Of a DNA stretch of 44,803 bases, positions 8,954 through 18,156 are shown in pieces (positions within the stretch are counted from its first letter, which is position 1; each line of letters opens with the position of its first letter). The position numbers and the translations under genes are program-made. The stretch lies in the NCBI GenBank assembly GCA_040880405.1, contig JBBDIM010000036.1, forward strand, positions 1-44,803. Direction: 5' to 3'. The notes below the pieces were generated by a model. It was not told the origin of the DNA and searched no databases. It saw nothing but the letters and a program-made list of their open reading frames with translations. Source of the stretch: JBBDIM01 sp040880405 (GTDB taxonomy: Bacteria; Planctomycetota; Planctomycetia; Pirellulales; Pirellulaceae).

Positions 8954-11563
8954 ATGAAAGCAAATGCCCAGCCGCTGCAAGAGATACTGCATGCGAACGC
9001 CCAATTCCTCATTCCCTTTTTTCAGCGATCCTATTCTTGGGAACGAGGAAATTGGGAGCGGATTGTCGATGACGTTCATTCACTGTTGGAGGAAGAACCG
9101 GCGAAGAAGCATTTTCTGGGGCCATTGGTCTGCGCACTGATTTCAGCGGCACCCGGCAAGTTGCCCCAATTTCAGTTAATTGACGGGCAGCAGCGTCTTA
9201 CGACATTGTCCCTCTTGCTGACGGCGATCCGAAATGAGGCCCGGGAAAATGGCGACGATGAATTCGCGGATGAGATTGAGGACCACTTCTTGGTCAACAA
9301 GTACAAAAAGGGGCTGGATCGCTACAAGCTCATACCTCGAACGGGCGATCGTGAGCTGTTTGCCGCCTTGATCGATCGAAAAAAAACGAGCGAGTCGACA
9401 GCGAGATTGATCGCAGCTCACGAATTTTTTCGAAAAGTTGTCCGTACGCATGCGCACAACGATCCCACTTATCTTCGCCGATGTTTCGATGTCATTGCCG
9501 GTCGGCTCTATCTTGTGACAATCACGCTCGACGAAGAGGATCCATACGAGATTTTTGAGAGTCTCAATTCGACTGGACTTCCACTACAAGAGTCAGACCT
9601 AATCCGCAACTTTCTGTTCATGCAGATTCAATTGGCAGACCAGGAGGAATTTCAAAAAGATCACTGGGAGGTCTTCGAGAAAGAGTTTGAACCGACCGAC
9701 CGCGGCGTTGTGGTTGGACCAACCGGATTCTATCGCGATTTTTTAATGCGAGAAGGGAAGTACTCGAAGGCAAAGGAAACGTTCGCGGACTTCAAAAAGT
9801 TCTACGATTTTGAGACAAAGTCGCCAGCGGAGATCGTCTCGGAATTGCATCGCTACGTTGTCTTTGCCAAGCAAATCGCTGAGCAAGGGAAGGGGCTTCC
9901 GCTAACTGCGGCAAGAGCTATTCGCCACTTTTCGTTAATGGATACATCGACGGCCAATCCAGTTGTCCTGAATCTACTAAATATGCGAGACACTGGGGAA
10001 ATCACCGACGACAACTTTGTCGGCTGTGTTTCTGATTTGAACAGCTTTCTGCTGCGACGATCGATTTGTGGCGAATCGACCCGTGCTTACGGCCGCTGGT
10101 TCAGTGAACTGGCAGGTCAAATCTCCGGTGAGGTAAGAGAGCAGTTGCAGGGCTATCTGCTGCGGCGGGGTTGGCCAGATGACGAAACTTTCGAAAAACG
10201 TCTGGCCGAATTCCCCGTTTATCGACGAGAGTTCAAGAAATGCCGCATCATGCTGGAGATGCTGGAGCAAAGCGATGGGCAAAAGGAGGTCGTCGATTTA
10301 ACGAAAGACATTCAGATCGAGCATGTTATGCCGCAGAAGCTTCCTGGCGGAGTCGCTGGTAAACAGTGGAAGGAGATGTTAGGTGATCAGCACAAAAAGA
10401 TTCATGATCGCTACTTGCATACGATCGGAAACTTGACGCTCACTGGCTACAACCAGTCGTTGGGGAATCGTGGTTTTGCCGAAAAGAAAACCGCGTACCA
10501 GGAGAGCAAATTCTCGCTCAATAAATACTTCACCAAAGTCGAGGCGTGGAATGAAGAGGAGATCTCGAAGAGGACTCAGGAACTGGGAACAAAGTTGACA
10601 AAACTTTGGCAACGTCCGAAAGGAGACATCGTCTATGTCCCGCCGACGAAGGCCGAGACGAGCGAGAACAAGGGTCGTGATCGGCGAATCCGGTATTGGA
10701 AGGCGTTCAGTGACTTACTGACGGAGAGTGGCGTCCACCTTCGTCCCGTACGGATGCCGGAAGGTCAAATCTGCTCCTTTTTTCTCGATATGGCGGATGT
10801 TAATCTCCTTGCTCGGATTGTACCGAACCAGAAGCAGCTTTTAATTCAACTGCGTTTTTCACGAACTCGTGGCCAAAGGATCTATGAGCAGTTGGAGACG
10901 CAGCACTCCGGTGATAGCATGGTGTTCTCGAATACCCCTGCTTGGGACTCCAGAAAAAACTCCACCATTACTTGGACTAAATCCAGCGTTTCGATTCGTG
11001 ATCACTACGACTGGCTGGAGCATCACAAGTGGTTGATTTCTGTTCTGGGCGAGATTGAGTCCAAGTTGTTGGCGGATTTGCGGCTTGCGCATGATCAGAC
11101 AAAGGAAAAGTCTGCGTCAAAGCAGTTGCTGCTCGACTACTGGATCGCGCTCCACCGTCGCTTGTTTGAGCGCCGCTGCTCACTATCGGCAACTACACCA
11201 CTTCCGCAAGACTCGAACGACTTTACTATCGGCCGATCGGGGTTCTGGCAAGCTGCAAAGGTTCGGCCAGCCGCAAACGAAATATCCGTTCTCCTGTTGA
11301 TGGATAAAAAACAATCGCCTATTTGTTTTCCGCAATTGGAATCGCAAAAATCAGAGATTGAAGCTGAATTCGGAAGCACTTTGGACTGGGAAAGGCCTGA
11401 GCGGCTATTACAATGGCGAATCGGCACGACGCTAACAGAAGCCGATCCTTCGGATCGAGACGATTGGCCACGCCAGCACGACTGGATTATCGATCGCTTG
11501 CTTCGAGTGGACAAAGTATTCCGTGATCGCATTCGAAAATTGGACGCTGCTGATTACGAATAA
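8954..11563 (+). CDS. GmrSD-type restriction protein (DUF262/DUF1524)
   Basis: 869 aa. The N-terminal DUF262 (GmrS-like, ParB/Srx fold) shows FFQRSYSW at 22-29 and the nucleotide-site motif DGQQR at 78-82. The middle has the DUF1524 (GmrD-like, His-Me finger nuclease) signature: IEHVMPQKLPGG, followed by HTIGNLTLTGYNQSLGNRGF. The C-terminal 260 residues resemble a DUF4268-type domain (IRYWKAFSDLLTESG; KNSTITWTKSSVSIRDHYDW), which is often attached to such proteins. Families of this type (GmrSD, BrxU, SspE) restrict phage DNA with modified bases, using nucleotide hydrolysis. Single-gene fusions like this are known. It is separated from the next, convergent, gene by a strong bidirectional terminator. 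The family is clear; substrate specificity is not. Confidence 0.9.
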   Translation: MKANAQPLQEILHANAQFLIPFFQRSYSWERGNWERIVDDVHSLLEEEPAKKHFLGPLVCALISAAPGKLPQFQLIDGQQRLTTLSLLLTAIRNEARENGDDEFADEIEDHFLVNKYKKGLDRYKLIPRTGDRELFAALIDRKKTSESTARLIAAHEFFRKVVRTHAHNDPTYLRRCFDVIAGRLYLVTITLDEEDPYEIFESLNSTGLPLQESDLIRNFLFMQIQLADQEEFQKDHWEVFEKEFEPTDRGVVVGPTGFYRDFLMREGKYSKAKETFADFKKFYDFETKSPAEIVSELHRYVVFAKQIAEQGKGLPLTAARAIRHFSLMDTSTANPVVLNLLNMRDTGEITDDNFVGCVSDLNSFLLRRSICGESTRAYGRWFSELAGQISGEVREQLQGYLLRRGWPDDETFEKRLAEFPVYRREFKKCRIMLEMLEQSDGQKEVVDLTKDIQIEHVMPQKLPGGVAGKQWKEMLGDQHKKIHDRYLHTIGNLTLTGYNQSLGNRGFAEKKTAYQESKFSLNKYFTKVEAWNEEEISKRTQELGTKLTKLWQRPKGDIVYVPPTKAETSENKGRDRRIRYWKAFSDLLTESGVHLRPVRMPEGQICSFFLDMADVNLLARIVPNQKQLLIQLRFSRTRGQRIYEQLETQHSGDSMVFSNTPAWDSRKNSTITWTKSSVSIRDHYDWLEHHKWLISVLGEIESKLLADLRLAHDQTKEKSASKQLLLDYWIALHRRLFERRCSLSATTPLPQDSNDFTIGRSGFWQAAKVRPAANEISVLLLMDKKQSPICFPQLESQKSEIEAEFGSTLDWERPERLLQWRIGTTLTEADPSDRDDWPRQHDWIIDRLLRVDKVFRDRIRKLDAADYE

Positions 11564-11692
11564 TCGAATCTTGGCTTGAATGAACGGTAAAATGGGGTCC
11601 CCATGCTTCGGACTACGTTTCCCCCTTTTTCTGCAAATGGTGGTGTGACTCGTTCGATGGGGCTCTGAAGTCTCACTAAGGCAGCATGAAGC

Positions 11693-11729
11693 AAAAAGGG
11701 AAGGGGGCAAACGTCCCCTTCCCTTCCTT
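11693..11729. terminator. Bidirectional intrinsic terminator
   Basis: A perfect 11-bp stem (AAGGGAAGGGG / CCCCTTCCCTT) with an 8-nt loop at 11696-11725, flanked by A5 on the left and a T-rich stretch on the right. It lies between the stops of the convergent GmrSD-type and dehydrogenase genes and can serve both. Confidence 0.85.
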
Positions 11730-11777
11730 ATTTGTGTCATTCGTAGTCAAAAACGAATCGCCAATTCGCTCGGCAAC

Positions 11778-12881
11778 CTACTCCTCAGCCACGTTCACAT
11801 ACACCTTCAACGCGTTATTGTCCTCAACCAGCAGTCGCATCATTTCCTGATAGTTGTCCAGGCCTTCAACCGGGTTGGTCAGGATGCGGGGCAGCACGCC
11901 GGGGAACATGACTTCGCCCAGGGCCATGTCTTTGATGCCTGATTCGAAGTGTTCGCTGTTGGCGTTGACGCTCCCGAGCAGCAGTTTGTTGCCCAGCACC
12001 CATTCGATGTTGATTTTGTCGCTGGGGATCTCGTGCCGGGTATCGGCTCCGGTCACGCTGGTGAAGACCAGGACGCCGTTGTGCCCCAGGTAGCGCATGC
12101 TTTCGAACGCGATCACACTGCTCCCGGTCGCTTCGATGATGATGTCGGGGCGGCCGGTACGTTTGACCAATTCTTCCAGCGGCTCTTCCCGGGTGCTGAT
12201 GTAGGTCGACTCCATCCCCTCGACGATCTCCCCCTTCAGGTTCGGCCCGGCCGAGCGTGCCATGGTGTAAACCTGCAAACCCCGCAGCTTCAGCGCCAAG
12301 GTACTCAAGAGGCCAATCTGCCCCGCCCCCATCACCCAAGCGACCTTCGGCCGCCAAACCCGCATCCGCCGCTGCACCTCATACGCCTGTTGCACCGCTT
12401 TGGCGACGCAGCTCATCGGTTCCATCAGCACGTGCAAGTGCTTCAGGCCGACGGGGACCCGGACGATGTATTCCTCTTCGTCGACGAAGTACTCCGTCAG
12501 GTAACCATGCAGCAGATTGATCCCCCGCTCGAAGTAAACCTCCTCGCTGGTCATGTCGTAGGTGCCGATCTTATCGTAGATCGAACCACCCGGGCGGCGG
12601 ACCGTGGCGGTGACATAGTCGCCCGGCTTGACCCGAGTGACCTTGTCGCCGACCGCTTCCACCACGCCGTACGATTCATGCCCCAGCACCAAATGGTTAT
12701 CGCCGGGAGGGGCGTTGCCGTAGAGGGAGTCGTTGATCTCTTTATCGGTGGCGTCGACCCCGACTTTGAGGACGCGAACCAGAACACCCTTGCCATTGGG
12801 AAATTGATCGAGCGAGGGGGTCGGGATATCGGCCAGGTGGACGCTGTTAGGTGTGCCTGGGGTAACGGCGATCGCCTTCAT
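11778..12881 (-). CDS. Zinc-dependent medium-chain dehydrogenase, glucose 1-dehydrogenase-like
   Basis: 367 aa from the ATG at 12881 (MKAIAVTPGTPNSVHL); the 14-codon upstream extension starts at TTG and looks artefactual. It belongs to the zinc medium-chain dehydrogenases and most resembles glucose 1-dehydrogenases of archaeal type: GVDATDKEIN, GHESYGVVEAVGDKV, MEPMSCVAKAV, then the Rossmann segment VAWVMGAGQIGLLSTLALKLRG. The usual Cys zinc ligand is Asp (GVDATD), as known for haloarchaeal glucose dehydrogenases, with the His-Glu pair in GHES and the Glu in MEPMS as other ligands. A role in oxidising glucose or a related aldose with NAD(P) is likely but not proven. The gene is alone; the upstream gap contains no related gene. 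Confidence 0.83.
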   Translation of the reverse strand: MKAIAVTPGTPNSVHLADIPTPSLDQFPNGKGVLVRVLKVGVDATDKEINDSLYGNAPPGDNHLVLGHESYGVVEAVGDKVTRVKPGDYVTATVRRPGGSIYDKIGTYDMTSEEVYFERGINLLHGYLTEYFVDEEEYIVRVPVGLKHLHVLMEPMSCVAKAVQQAYEVQRRMRVWRPKVAWVMGAGQIGLLSTLALKLRGLQVYTMARSAGPNLKGEIVEGMESTYISTREEPLEELVKRTGRPDIIIEATGSSVIAFESMRYLGHNGVLVFTSVTGADTRHEIPSDKINIEWVLGNKLLLGSVNANSEHFESGIKDMALGEVMFPGVLPRILTNPVEGLDNYQEMMRLLVEDNNALKVYVNVAEE

Positions 12882-13402
12882 ATTCGGCGAGCTCTCTCTG
12901 TAAAAGGGCAGGGGGGAGTTCAATCAGTTCCACTTGCCGCCACCACAAAACCGCAGCCACCGGCAAGACCGCGTAATTTACCACAGCGGCCAGACCAGGG
13001 AAATCGCCCGCCCCGCAATTCGTCGCGGGGAGAACCTGCCGGCTAAGGAGTCGGTCTGGGTGCCATGCCCACGCCCTCCAACGTGGGCATGAGAAGTGAG
13101 GGATGCTTTGCCCTTTCCGAGAAGTTCGGACGCCGTCTCAGGTTCCATTAGGCGGCGTTGCCAGTGGGGGATCGTCACGCCAAAAACCGGATAGCTCGCG
13201 TCCTTCCGCTTTTATTTTGCATTTTTCATTCTCCAATACTCATTAATCATTCAAAGCGGAGCAGCCCGAACTGCCCGGTGACGTGCGAGAAGATTTTGCC
13301 TTTTTCCGAGAAGTGAAACATCAACCCGCCAAAACATGGCCACGCTTTCCGAACATGGGCATCGCACCCGATGGAAAATGGTCGCCGGGCAAACTCGCCG
13401 GA
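12882..13402. other. Intergenic region with two repeat elements
   Basis: 521 bp without a convincing gene. It holds a perfect hairpin at 13064-13091 (10-bp arms CATGCCCACG / CGTGGGCATG) and an A/T-rich segment at 13206-13258 that recurs at 36912-36971. Confidence 0.6.
13206..13258. repeat. Dispersed A/T-rich repeat, copy 1
   Basis: Contains ATTTTGCATTTTTCATT followed by AATACTCATTAATCATT and CAAAGCG. The same segments recur in the same order at 36912-36971. Confidence 0.75.
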
Positions 13403-15964
13403 CTAAGGCGTATGCCCCGGAGTTCGCGAAGTCGGCGAAACCCGACCTGGCATTCCGCCCGGCGGTTGGCTTTCCGGCTGTTGCCGAGCCTTGATTTGCT
13501 GGGCGATTTCCCGCACGCCTGGCGCGTTGGGGTTGATCTCCAGCAGTTGGTCAATCGCTCGGTCCGCCTCTTCCCAGCGTTCCATTTTCTGCCCCAGCAG
13601 AGCCAGGGCCATGAGGTAATCGGGCGAACCAGGCTCAAGCTCCACCGCCTCTTCAATCGCGGCCAAGGCCTGCCGATACGCTTCCGCGCGATCCTCCGGG
13701 CGCAGGCCACCCGCCGCCAGATAAAGTGCCAAGCCGTACCGATATTGCAGCGGGGCCGAGGTCGGCAGCAGCTTGACATCGCGGGCCAGATTCTCCAATT
13801 CTTCCTGGCGCAGTCGCTGGATTTCTACTGCTCTGGAGGCCAGCTTCGGGGTCATCTTTTCGGCTGCGGCGCGATTTCTTTGAAGGACCAATTGCCGCAT
13901 CTGTCCCTCTTCCCGGCGGTTTTTCGTCTCTAGGATTTGGGCCAGATTCGCCCGGGGGCCGGTCACATTTTTTTGGACACGGATGGCATTGCGATACGCC
14001 TTTTCGGCCGCTTCCAAGTCCCCGGCCCGTTCATGCAGCAGACCCAGCGAATGGTGGGAAGAAGCGAGGTCGGAGTTCCGCATGATCGAGTCGGCTAACT
14101 CCTGATACGCATTATCAAAGGCCGCCTGTTTCTCGCGGAGGGCAAACACCTGCGGATCGGTCCCCACTAAAACTCGCGCCGCTTCGATTCGCACCGCCCG
14201 GATGTCGTCATCCAGCCGAGCCAGCAACGAATCCTGGACTCGGCCCGTCTCGTACTGGGCCCCGTCGAGATTGCCAATCGCCGCGATCCGGATTTGCGGG
14301 TCAGGATCGGAGATCAAACGGAGCGAAGTTTTCACCATCTCCGGCGTCGCGAACTGGCCCAGTTGAACCAAAGCGCTCGCCCTCACAATCCCGGGGCTGT
14401 TCGCGTTTCGGGCCAGCCGATCAAGCAAGATTTGCGACTCGGGATCACCCTCCCAAGCCGCGCTCAAGGCGTAGGCGAAATGATCCTGATGCGCCCCCAG
14501 GTCTTGCCCATACCACTTGGTCACCGCCTCGGCGGCCCACTGGTCTACTTCTTTGAGTGCAGCTTGAACTTCCTCATCACCGTTGCGAGCCGCAATGATC
14601 CATTGATCGTACCGAGGCAGCTTGGCCCGTTTCTCATCGCTGATGTTGGCCCGGTCGAGATGGCACTTGGTACACGCGTTGGGGGTGCCAAGATTCACCG
14701 ACAGATCGGGCCGCGGCACGCGAATGCTATGATCACGCCGCGGGTCGACCTCCATGTAGGTCGTTTCCGGCATGTGGCACTCCACACACGAGGCCCCGGT
14801 GCTTCCCACCTCGTGGAAATGATGCCCTGGCGTATCGAACTTGCCGGAGGGGTGCGTGTGGCAATCGGTGCAGAGCTTGTTCCCCTCGAACTTCACCTTG
14901 GTGCTGTGGGGGTCGTGGCAATCGGTGCAGCGAATCCCCTTATGGAACATCTTGCTTTGCAGGAACGAGCCATAGACGTAGTTCTCGTCGAGCACCTGAC
15001 CATCGCAGTGGTAGACATTGGGCATGATCAGCTCGTTGTTGAACTGGTCATAATAGGAGTCACGCAATTGCTGTTTCGAGCAAACCACTTGCCGCCTGGA
15101 ATGACACGCTCCGCACGATTCCACCTGGGCGACATTATCCGCCCCTTTCAGCTTTTTGAGGCCGTACCCGTGGTTCCGGTCCCAAAACAGGCTCTTCTGG
15201 TTGGCCAGTTCGACATGGATGCTGCCTGGGCCATGGCACGATTCACAACTGACGTTGATCTCGGAAAACGTCGTGTGAAAGGTGTTGCTCGCCAGGTCGT
15301 GGTTTTTTTGCAAGTTGGTCGAGTGGCAATCGGCACACATGTGATTCCAGTTCTGGGCCGCCCCGGTCCAGTGCAGCGGATCTTCCGGGGCCAGCTTTTC
15401 TGCGACATCCGGGGGTGGGAGGTAGAACCATTTGCCCGCCTGGGTGTCCCAAGAGATACGCAGAACCTGGGTTCGGCCAATAGCCCCCGACTCAGAACCG
15501 GGCGTCGGCGGCTCTAGTTCGACCATATACTGCTGGAGCGGATCGACCCCGAAGACATACTTCACCTCGAAGTCCTGCAGCGTCCCGGTCGGCCCTTCCG
15601 TGTTGATCCAAAACTTGCCATCGCGGCGAAACATTTTCGACTTGATGTCGAAGTGGGTAAACTCGGCGTCGTCGAAATCCCCGAGCACCGTCTCGTCGGT
15701 GGCCAGGTCCATCGCCTTGTCGTGATAGGAGCCTTCCCAGTCGGCATGCTGATCCTGGTGGCACTCGATACAGGTCGTCCGCCCCACAAACTTCGCCTGC
15801 CGGTCGGCCGGAATCGCTACAAACCAATCGGAAACAACCGCGGCCAACGCCGAGACCAACACCACAATCAGGGCGATCACCGGAAAAACCTTCCGCAGCA
15901 TCGCCACATATTGCGGGTTATTGCGGGACCGATTCGACTGACGAGACTGCTTATGACGCGACAT
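13403..15964 (-). CDS. Octahaem-type cytochrome c with HEAT and TPR repeats
   Basis: 853 aa from the ATG at 15964 (MSRHKQSRQSN); an upstream TTG adds four residues. A basic start and one hydrophobic helix (about 25-45) form a signal anchor. Eight CxxCH haem-attachment sites follow, in order CIECH, CADCH, CESCH, CGACH, CTDCH, CTDCH, CVECH and CTKCH. The next part has HEAT-like helical pairs (SGIVRASALVQLGQFATPEM; PQIRIAAIGNLDG), then TPR units (ASSHHSLGLLHERAGDLEAAEKAYRNAI; SPDYLMALALLGQKMERWEEADRAID). It is predicted periplasmic and membrane-tethered. Similar proteins are annotated as multihaem cytochromes with TPR in planctomycetes; the electron donor and acceptor are unknown. The repeat half suggests docking to a partner. 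Confidence 0.92.
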   Translation of the reverse strand: MSRHKQSRQSNRSRNNPQYVAMLRKVFPVIALIVVLVSALAAVVSDWFVAIPADRQAKFVGRTTCIECHQDQHADWEGSYHDKAMDLATDETVLGDFDDAEFTHFDIKSKMFRRDGKFWINTEGPTGTLQDFEVKYVFGVDPLQQYMVELEPPTPGSESGAIGRTQVLRISWDTQAGKWFYLPPPDVAEKLAPEDPLHWTGAAQNWNHMCADCHSTNLQKNHDLASNTFHTTFSEINVSCESCHGPGSIHVELANQKSLFWDRNHGYGLKKLKGADNVAQVESCGACHSRRQVVCSKQQLRDSYYDQFNNELIMPNVYHCDGQVLDENYVYGSFLQSKMFHKGIRCTDCHDPHSTKVKFEGNKLCTDCHTHPSGKFDTPGHHFHEVGSTGASCVECHMPETTYMEVDPRRDHSIRVPRPDLSVNLGTPNACTKCHLDRANISDEKRAKLPRYDQWIIAARNGDEEVQAALKEVDQWAAEAVTKWYGQDLGAHQDHFAYALSAAWEGDPESQILLDRLARNANSPGIVRASALVQLGQFATPEMVKTSLRLISDPDPQIRIAAIGNLDGAQYETGRVQDSLLARLDDDIRAVRIEAARVLVGTDPQVFALREKQAAFDNAYQELADSIMRNSDLASSHHSLGLLHERAGDLEAAEKAYRNAIRVQKNVTGPRANLAQILETKNRREEGQMRQLVLQRNRAAAEKMTPKLASRAVEIQRLRQEELENLARDVKLLPTSAPLQYRYGLALYLAAGGLRPEDRAEAYRQALAAIEEAVELEPGSPDYLMALALLGQKMERWEEADRAIDQLLEINPNAPGVREIAQQIKARQQPESQPPGGMPGRVSPTSRTPGHTP

Positions 15965-16236
15965 GCGGGATTTCAAACGGAGGATCGATCAAGCGGCCCA
16001 ACAGGCCACCGGCGGGATTTCAGAAGAGGATTCCCTATTATGGAACACAACCGCCCCCAGGAGAACAACCAGGCTCCAATACTCCTTACCCACCTCCAAA
16101 CGAAACAGACTACCCAGCCCTAATTTTGCGGGTCGCACCAATTAATCCCCCACTCCACGCATCCCAGCGGCAATTTTCCCCCAGGAGTCCCCGTTGACGA
16201 GAAGAAGCGAGAATTCTACCTTGTATGATTCGCATT

Positions 16237-16310
16237 GGCGGCATAGCTCAGTTGGTTAGAGCAGCGGAATCATAATCCGCGTGTCGGGGGTTCGAGTCCC
16301 TCTGCCGCTA
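16237..16310 (+). tRNA. tRNA with anticodon CAT (Met elongator or Ile2)
   Basis: A full cloverleaf is visible: acceptor GGCGGCA / TGCCGCT (first pair G-U), D arm GCTC...GAGC, anticodon stem GCGGA / TCCGC around loop ATCATAA, T arm GGGGG TTCGAGT CCCTC, discriminator A, no encoded CCA. CAT can read Met, or Ile AUA after lysidine modification; overall shape favours elongator Met but I cannot decide. Its 3' half is the left attachment site of the island, so the 3' half seen here is supplied by the element. Confidence 0.93.
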
Positions 16311-16317
16311 CTTTTAA
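16269..16317 (+). repeat. attL (tRNA 3' half)
   Basis: Runs from the anticodon loop through the T arm, acceptor and discriminator to CTTTTAA beyond the gene. Matches 26312-26360 at 48 of 49 positions. Confidence 0.92.
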
Positions 16318-16344
16318 GTGCTTGTTTTTAAACGATTTACGCCG

Positions 16345-16377
16345 AACCGGTTGATTTTCCATCGACCGGTTTTTTTC
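16345..16377 (+). terminator. Intrinsic terminator after the tRNA
   Basis: An 11-bp stem with one G-U pair (AACCGGTTGAT / ATCGACCGGTT) followed by T7. It ends the tRNA transcript and lies inside the island, so the element brings its own terminator with the restored tRNA 3' end. Confidence 0.85.
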
Positions 16378-16450
16378 GTGTCTGGCACCCAAAGGGCTCC
16401 CGAAAGGGTCCCAAGGGGCTCCCAAAAGGTAAAAACTTGGGACCCCAAAA

Positions 16451-16469
16451 CTCCAATCGGTGATTGGAG
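16451..16469. repeat. CTCCAATC-type palindrome, copy 1
   Basis: Arms CTCCAATC and GATTGGAG around GGT, just upstream of the integrase. First member of a family recurring between island genes. Confidence 0.7.
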
Positions 16470-16562
16470 CCCGAGGGGACGTTGGACACGATAGCAGCCC
16501 GGTTGATAGATTGCCCCCGCTTTGACCGCTTACAAGGTCAATTCTCTCAGGGAGCCCAACCG

Positions 16563-17933
16563 ATGCCGTACCAACATGAACTGACGTGGATCGCCCAAAC
16601 CCGACGATGGCGGAAAAGGTATCTCGGCAAGACGTACTTTCTCAAGTCGCCTAGTCAGGGAAAAAAAGACCGGGCGGGCTACCTTGCCGCACTCAGGGAG
16701 TGGGAACGTCTCAAGGCATTTCTAGACGGGCTGGGGCCGAACCCTTACACGGAAACAGGGGCAATCATCCCGGAAAGCCAAGTCTTGCAATCTGCCCCCG
16801 TGTACATTCCCCCGATGGCCACACCCACGGTCAGCACGAACGGGGCCACGGTGGCCAAGAGAGCCCGCCCCGAAGCACCGCAGGCCGGGGAATCGTCGAA
16901 TCATCCGAAATGGATGCTAGGAACCGGCTTTGGCCCCATGCTTCACCCGGAGCAAGTCGCCACCAATGGAAACGGTAGTCCGTACCACGGGGAAACCCGA
17001 ATTCGAGTGCTTGCGGACTTTTGGCTAGATCATCGGCACAAGCAAGCCCAGCGGGGAGAACTTAGCCTGAAACAGTGGAGTGAAGATAAGGCCAAGTTAC
17101 AGGTATTTCGGGACTTTCTGCTGGCGAACTATCCCACGGTGGCCCACTTAAACCAACTTCACCCGGCAATTCTCAATCACTACAGGGATCATCAGTGGGA
17201 ATTCACCGATCCCGGAAGCAAGCACGGCATTAGCAAGGCCACGCTAAAAAAGAGACTCGACACGGTGGCCAAGTGGCTTCACTGGTTGGTGGACCAAAAT
17301 ATCCTGGACGAACTTCCTAAAGACTTGCGGACCTACGGAAGGGTAAAGCTAGACAAGCCAAAGCCGATTTTTTGGACCCCGGAGGAAATCAAGCTGCTTG
17401 CCAAACATGCCACCGAACGGACGCGACTTTACGTCATGTTGGGATTGAACCTTGGCTATACTCAGCGGGACATTGCAACCCTTACCCCGGATATGGTGGA
17501 CTGGGATACGGGTATCGTCACACGGGACCGGAAGAAAACAGGGATTGCCAGCAAAGCAAAGCTTTGGCGGTCGACAATGGACCTACTCTTGAAGCACCAC
17601 AACCCGAACCCCGGCCCCGTGCTGGTTGATCAAAAGGGAAGCCCACTCTACGCCGAACAGGTCAACGGCAAGGGTAACCTTATCACCCTGGACTCGATTC
17701 GCCTAGCTTTCGACCGGGTGAAGAACTCGAAGCGGGTAGGGCTCAAAGGGGACCCCCGGAGTTTTAAACATCTCAGGAAGTCCGCAGCCAATGAAATCGA
17801 GCGAACCCGACCGGACCTTACCGGCCTATTCTTAGCCCATTCTGAGGGCGGGGTAAAACGCCATTATGTTTCCCAGCACTTCGACGAACTATTCACGGAA
17901 ACCGATAAGCTAGCTAAGTTGTTCGGGTTCTGA
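16563..17933 (+). CDS. int: Tyrosine recombinase (island integrase)
   Basis: 456 aa from the ATG at 16563, which has AGGGAG just upstream; an in-frame TTG at 16464 lies in a palindrome and is unlikely. The N-terminus (TRRWRKRYLGKTYFL) resembles the arm-binding domain of planctomycete integrases. The core-binding region is about 145-255 (LADFWLDHRHKQAQRGELS; LKKRLDTVAKWLHWLVDQ). The catalytic domain has HLRK (H403, R405), LAHS (H426) and nucleophile Y435 in KRHYVS. The first catalytic arginine, expected in a G-x-R-x-S/G-E motif, is not obvious: the matching stretch reads LGYTQRDIATL. Its place beside attL makes it the enzyme that inserts and excises the island. Confidence 0.93.
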   Translation: MPYQHELTWIAQTRRWRKRYLGKTYFLKSPSQGKKDRAGYLAALREWERLKAFLDGLGPNPYTETGAIIPESQVLQSAPVYIPPMATPTVSTNGATVAKRARPEAPQAGESSNHPKWMLGTGFGPMLHPEQVATNGNGSPYHGETRIRVLADFWLDHRHKQAQRGELSLKQWSEDKAKLQVFRDFLLANYPTVAHLNQLHPAILNHYRDHQWEFTDPGSKHGISKATLKKRLDTVAKWLHWLVDQNILDELPKDLRTYGRVKLDKPKPIFWTPEEIKLLAKHATERTRLYVMLGLNLGYTQRDIATLTPDMVDWDTGIVTRDRKKTGIASKAKLWRSTMDLLLKHHNPNPGPVLVDQKGSPLYAEQVNGKGNLITLDSIRLAFDRVKNSKRVGLKGDPRSFKHLRKSAANEIERTRPDLTGLFLAHSEGGVKRHYVSQHFDELFTETDKLAKLFGF

Positions 17934-17963
17934 CCCCTCACTGCCAACCCGACCCACTCCCAC

Positions 17964-17994
17964 AGGCCCCCGACTAACAACCGGGGGCCTTTTT
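17964..17994 (+). terminator. Intrinsic terminator of the integrase gene
   Basis: Perfect 9-bp stem AGGCCCCCG / CGGGGGCCT, 9-nt loop, then T5, starting 31 bp after the integrase stop. Confidence 0.9.
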
Positions 17995-18052
17995 CGTGTC
18001 CAATCGAGAAATTATGCCGAGGTCGGCGAAATACTATAGGTCGGTTTATACA

Positions 18053-18075
18053 TGACCTTCGGGTCAGGGTGACCC
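18053..18075 (+). promoter_or_regulatory. Two overlapping hairpins sharing one arm
   Basis: TGACC-TTCG-GGTCA (18053-18066) overlaps GGGTCA-GGG-TGACCC (18061-18075). They use the same GGTCA, so only one can form at a time in RNA; as DNA they are three copies of TGACC/GGTCA. They lie about 50 bp upstream of a promoter-like sequence. Confidence 0.6.
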
Positions 18076-18122
18076 TATGAAAACCGGCCTCAATAGGACA
18101 CTTGGGAAAACCTATACATATT

Positions 18123-18151
18123 TTGCTTGCATATTCAGGCCGGACTATGTA
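18123..18151 (+). promoter_or_regulatory. Candidate sigma-70-type promoter
   Basis: TTGCTT (18123-18128), 17-bp spacer, TATGTA (18146-18151). A perfect dyad, GACTAT-TCT-ATAGTC, follows at 18157-18171, at about the transcription start, where a repressor would block initiation. The next gene encodes an HTH-type protein, so autoregulation is possible. Confidence 0.5.
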
Positions 18152-18156
18152 AGATA

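Noticed and set aside
14294..15517. 407-codon rightward frame opposite the octahaem cytochrome
   Set aside because: Shadow of a gene with eight CxxCH motifs; no own start signal or domain.
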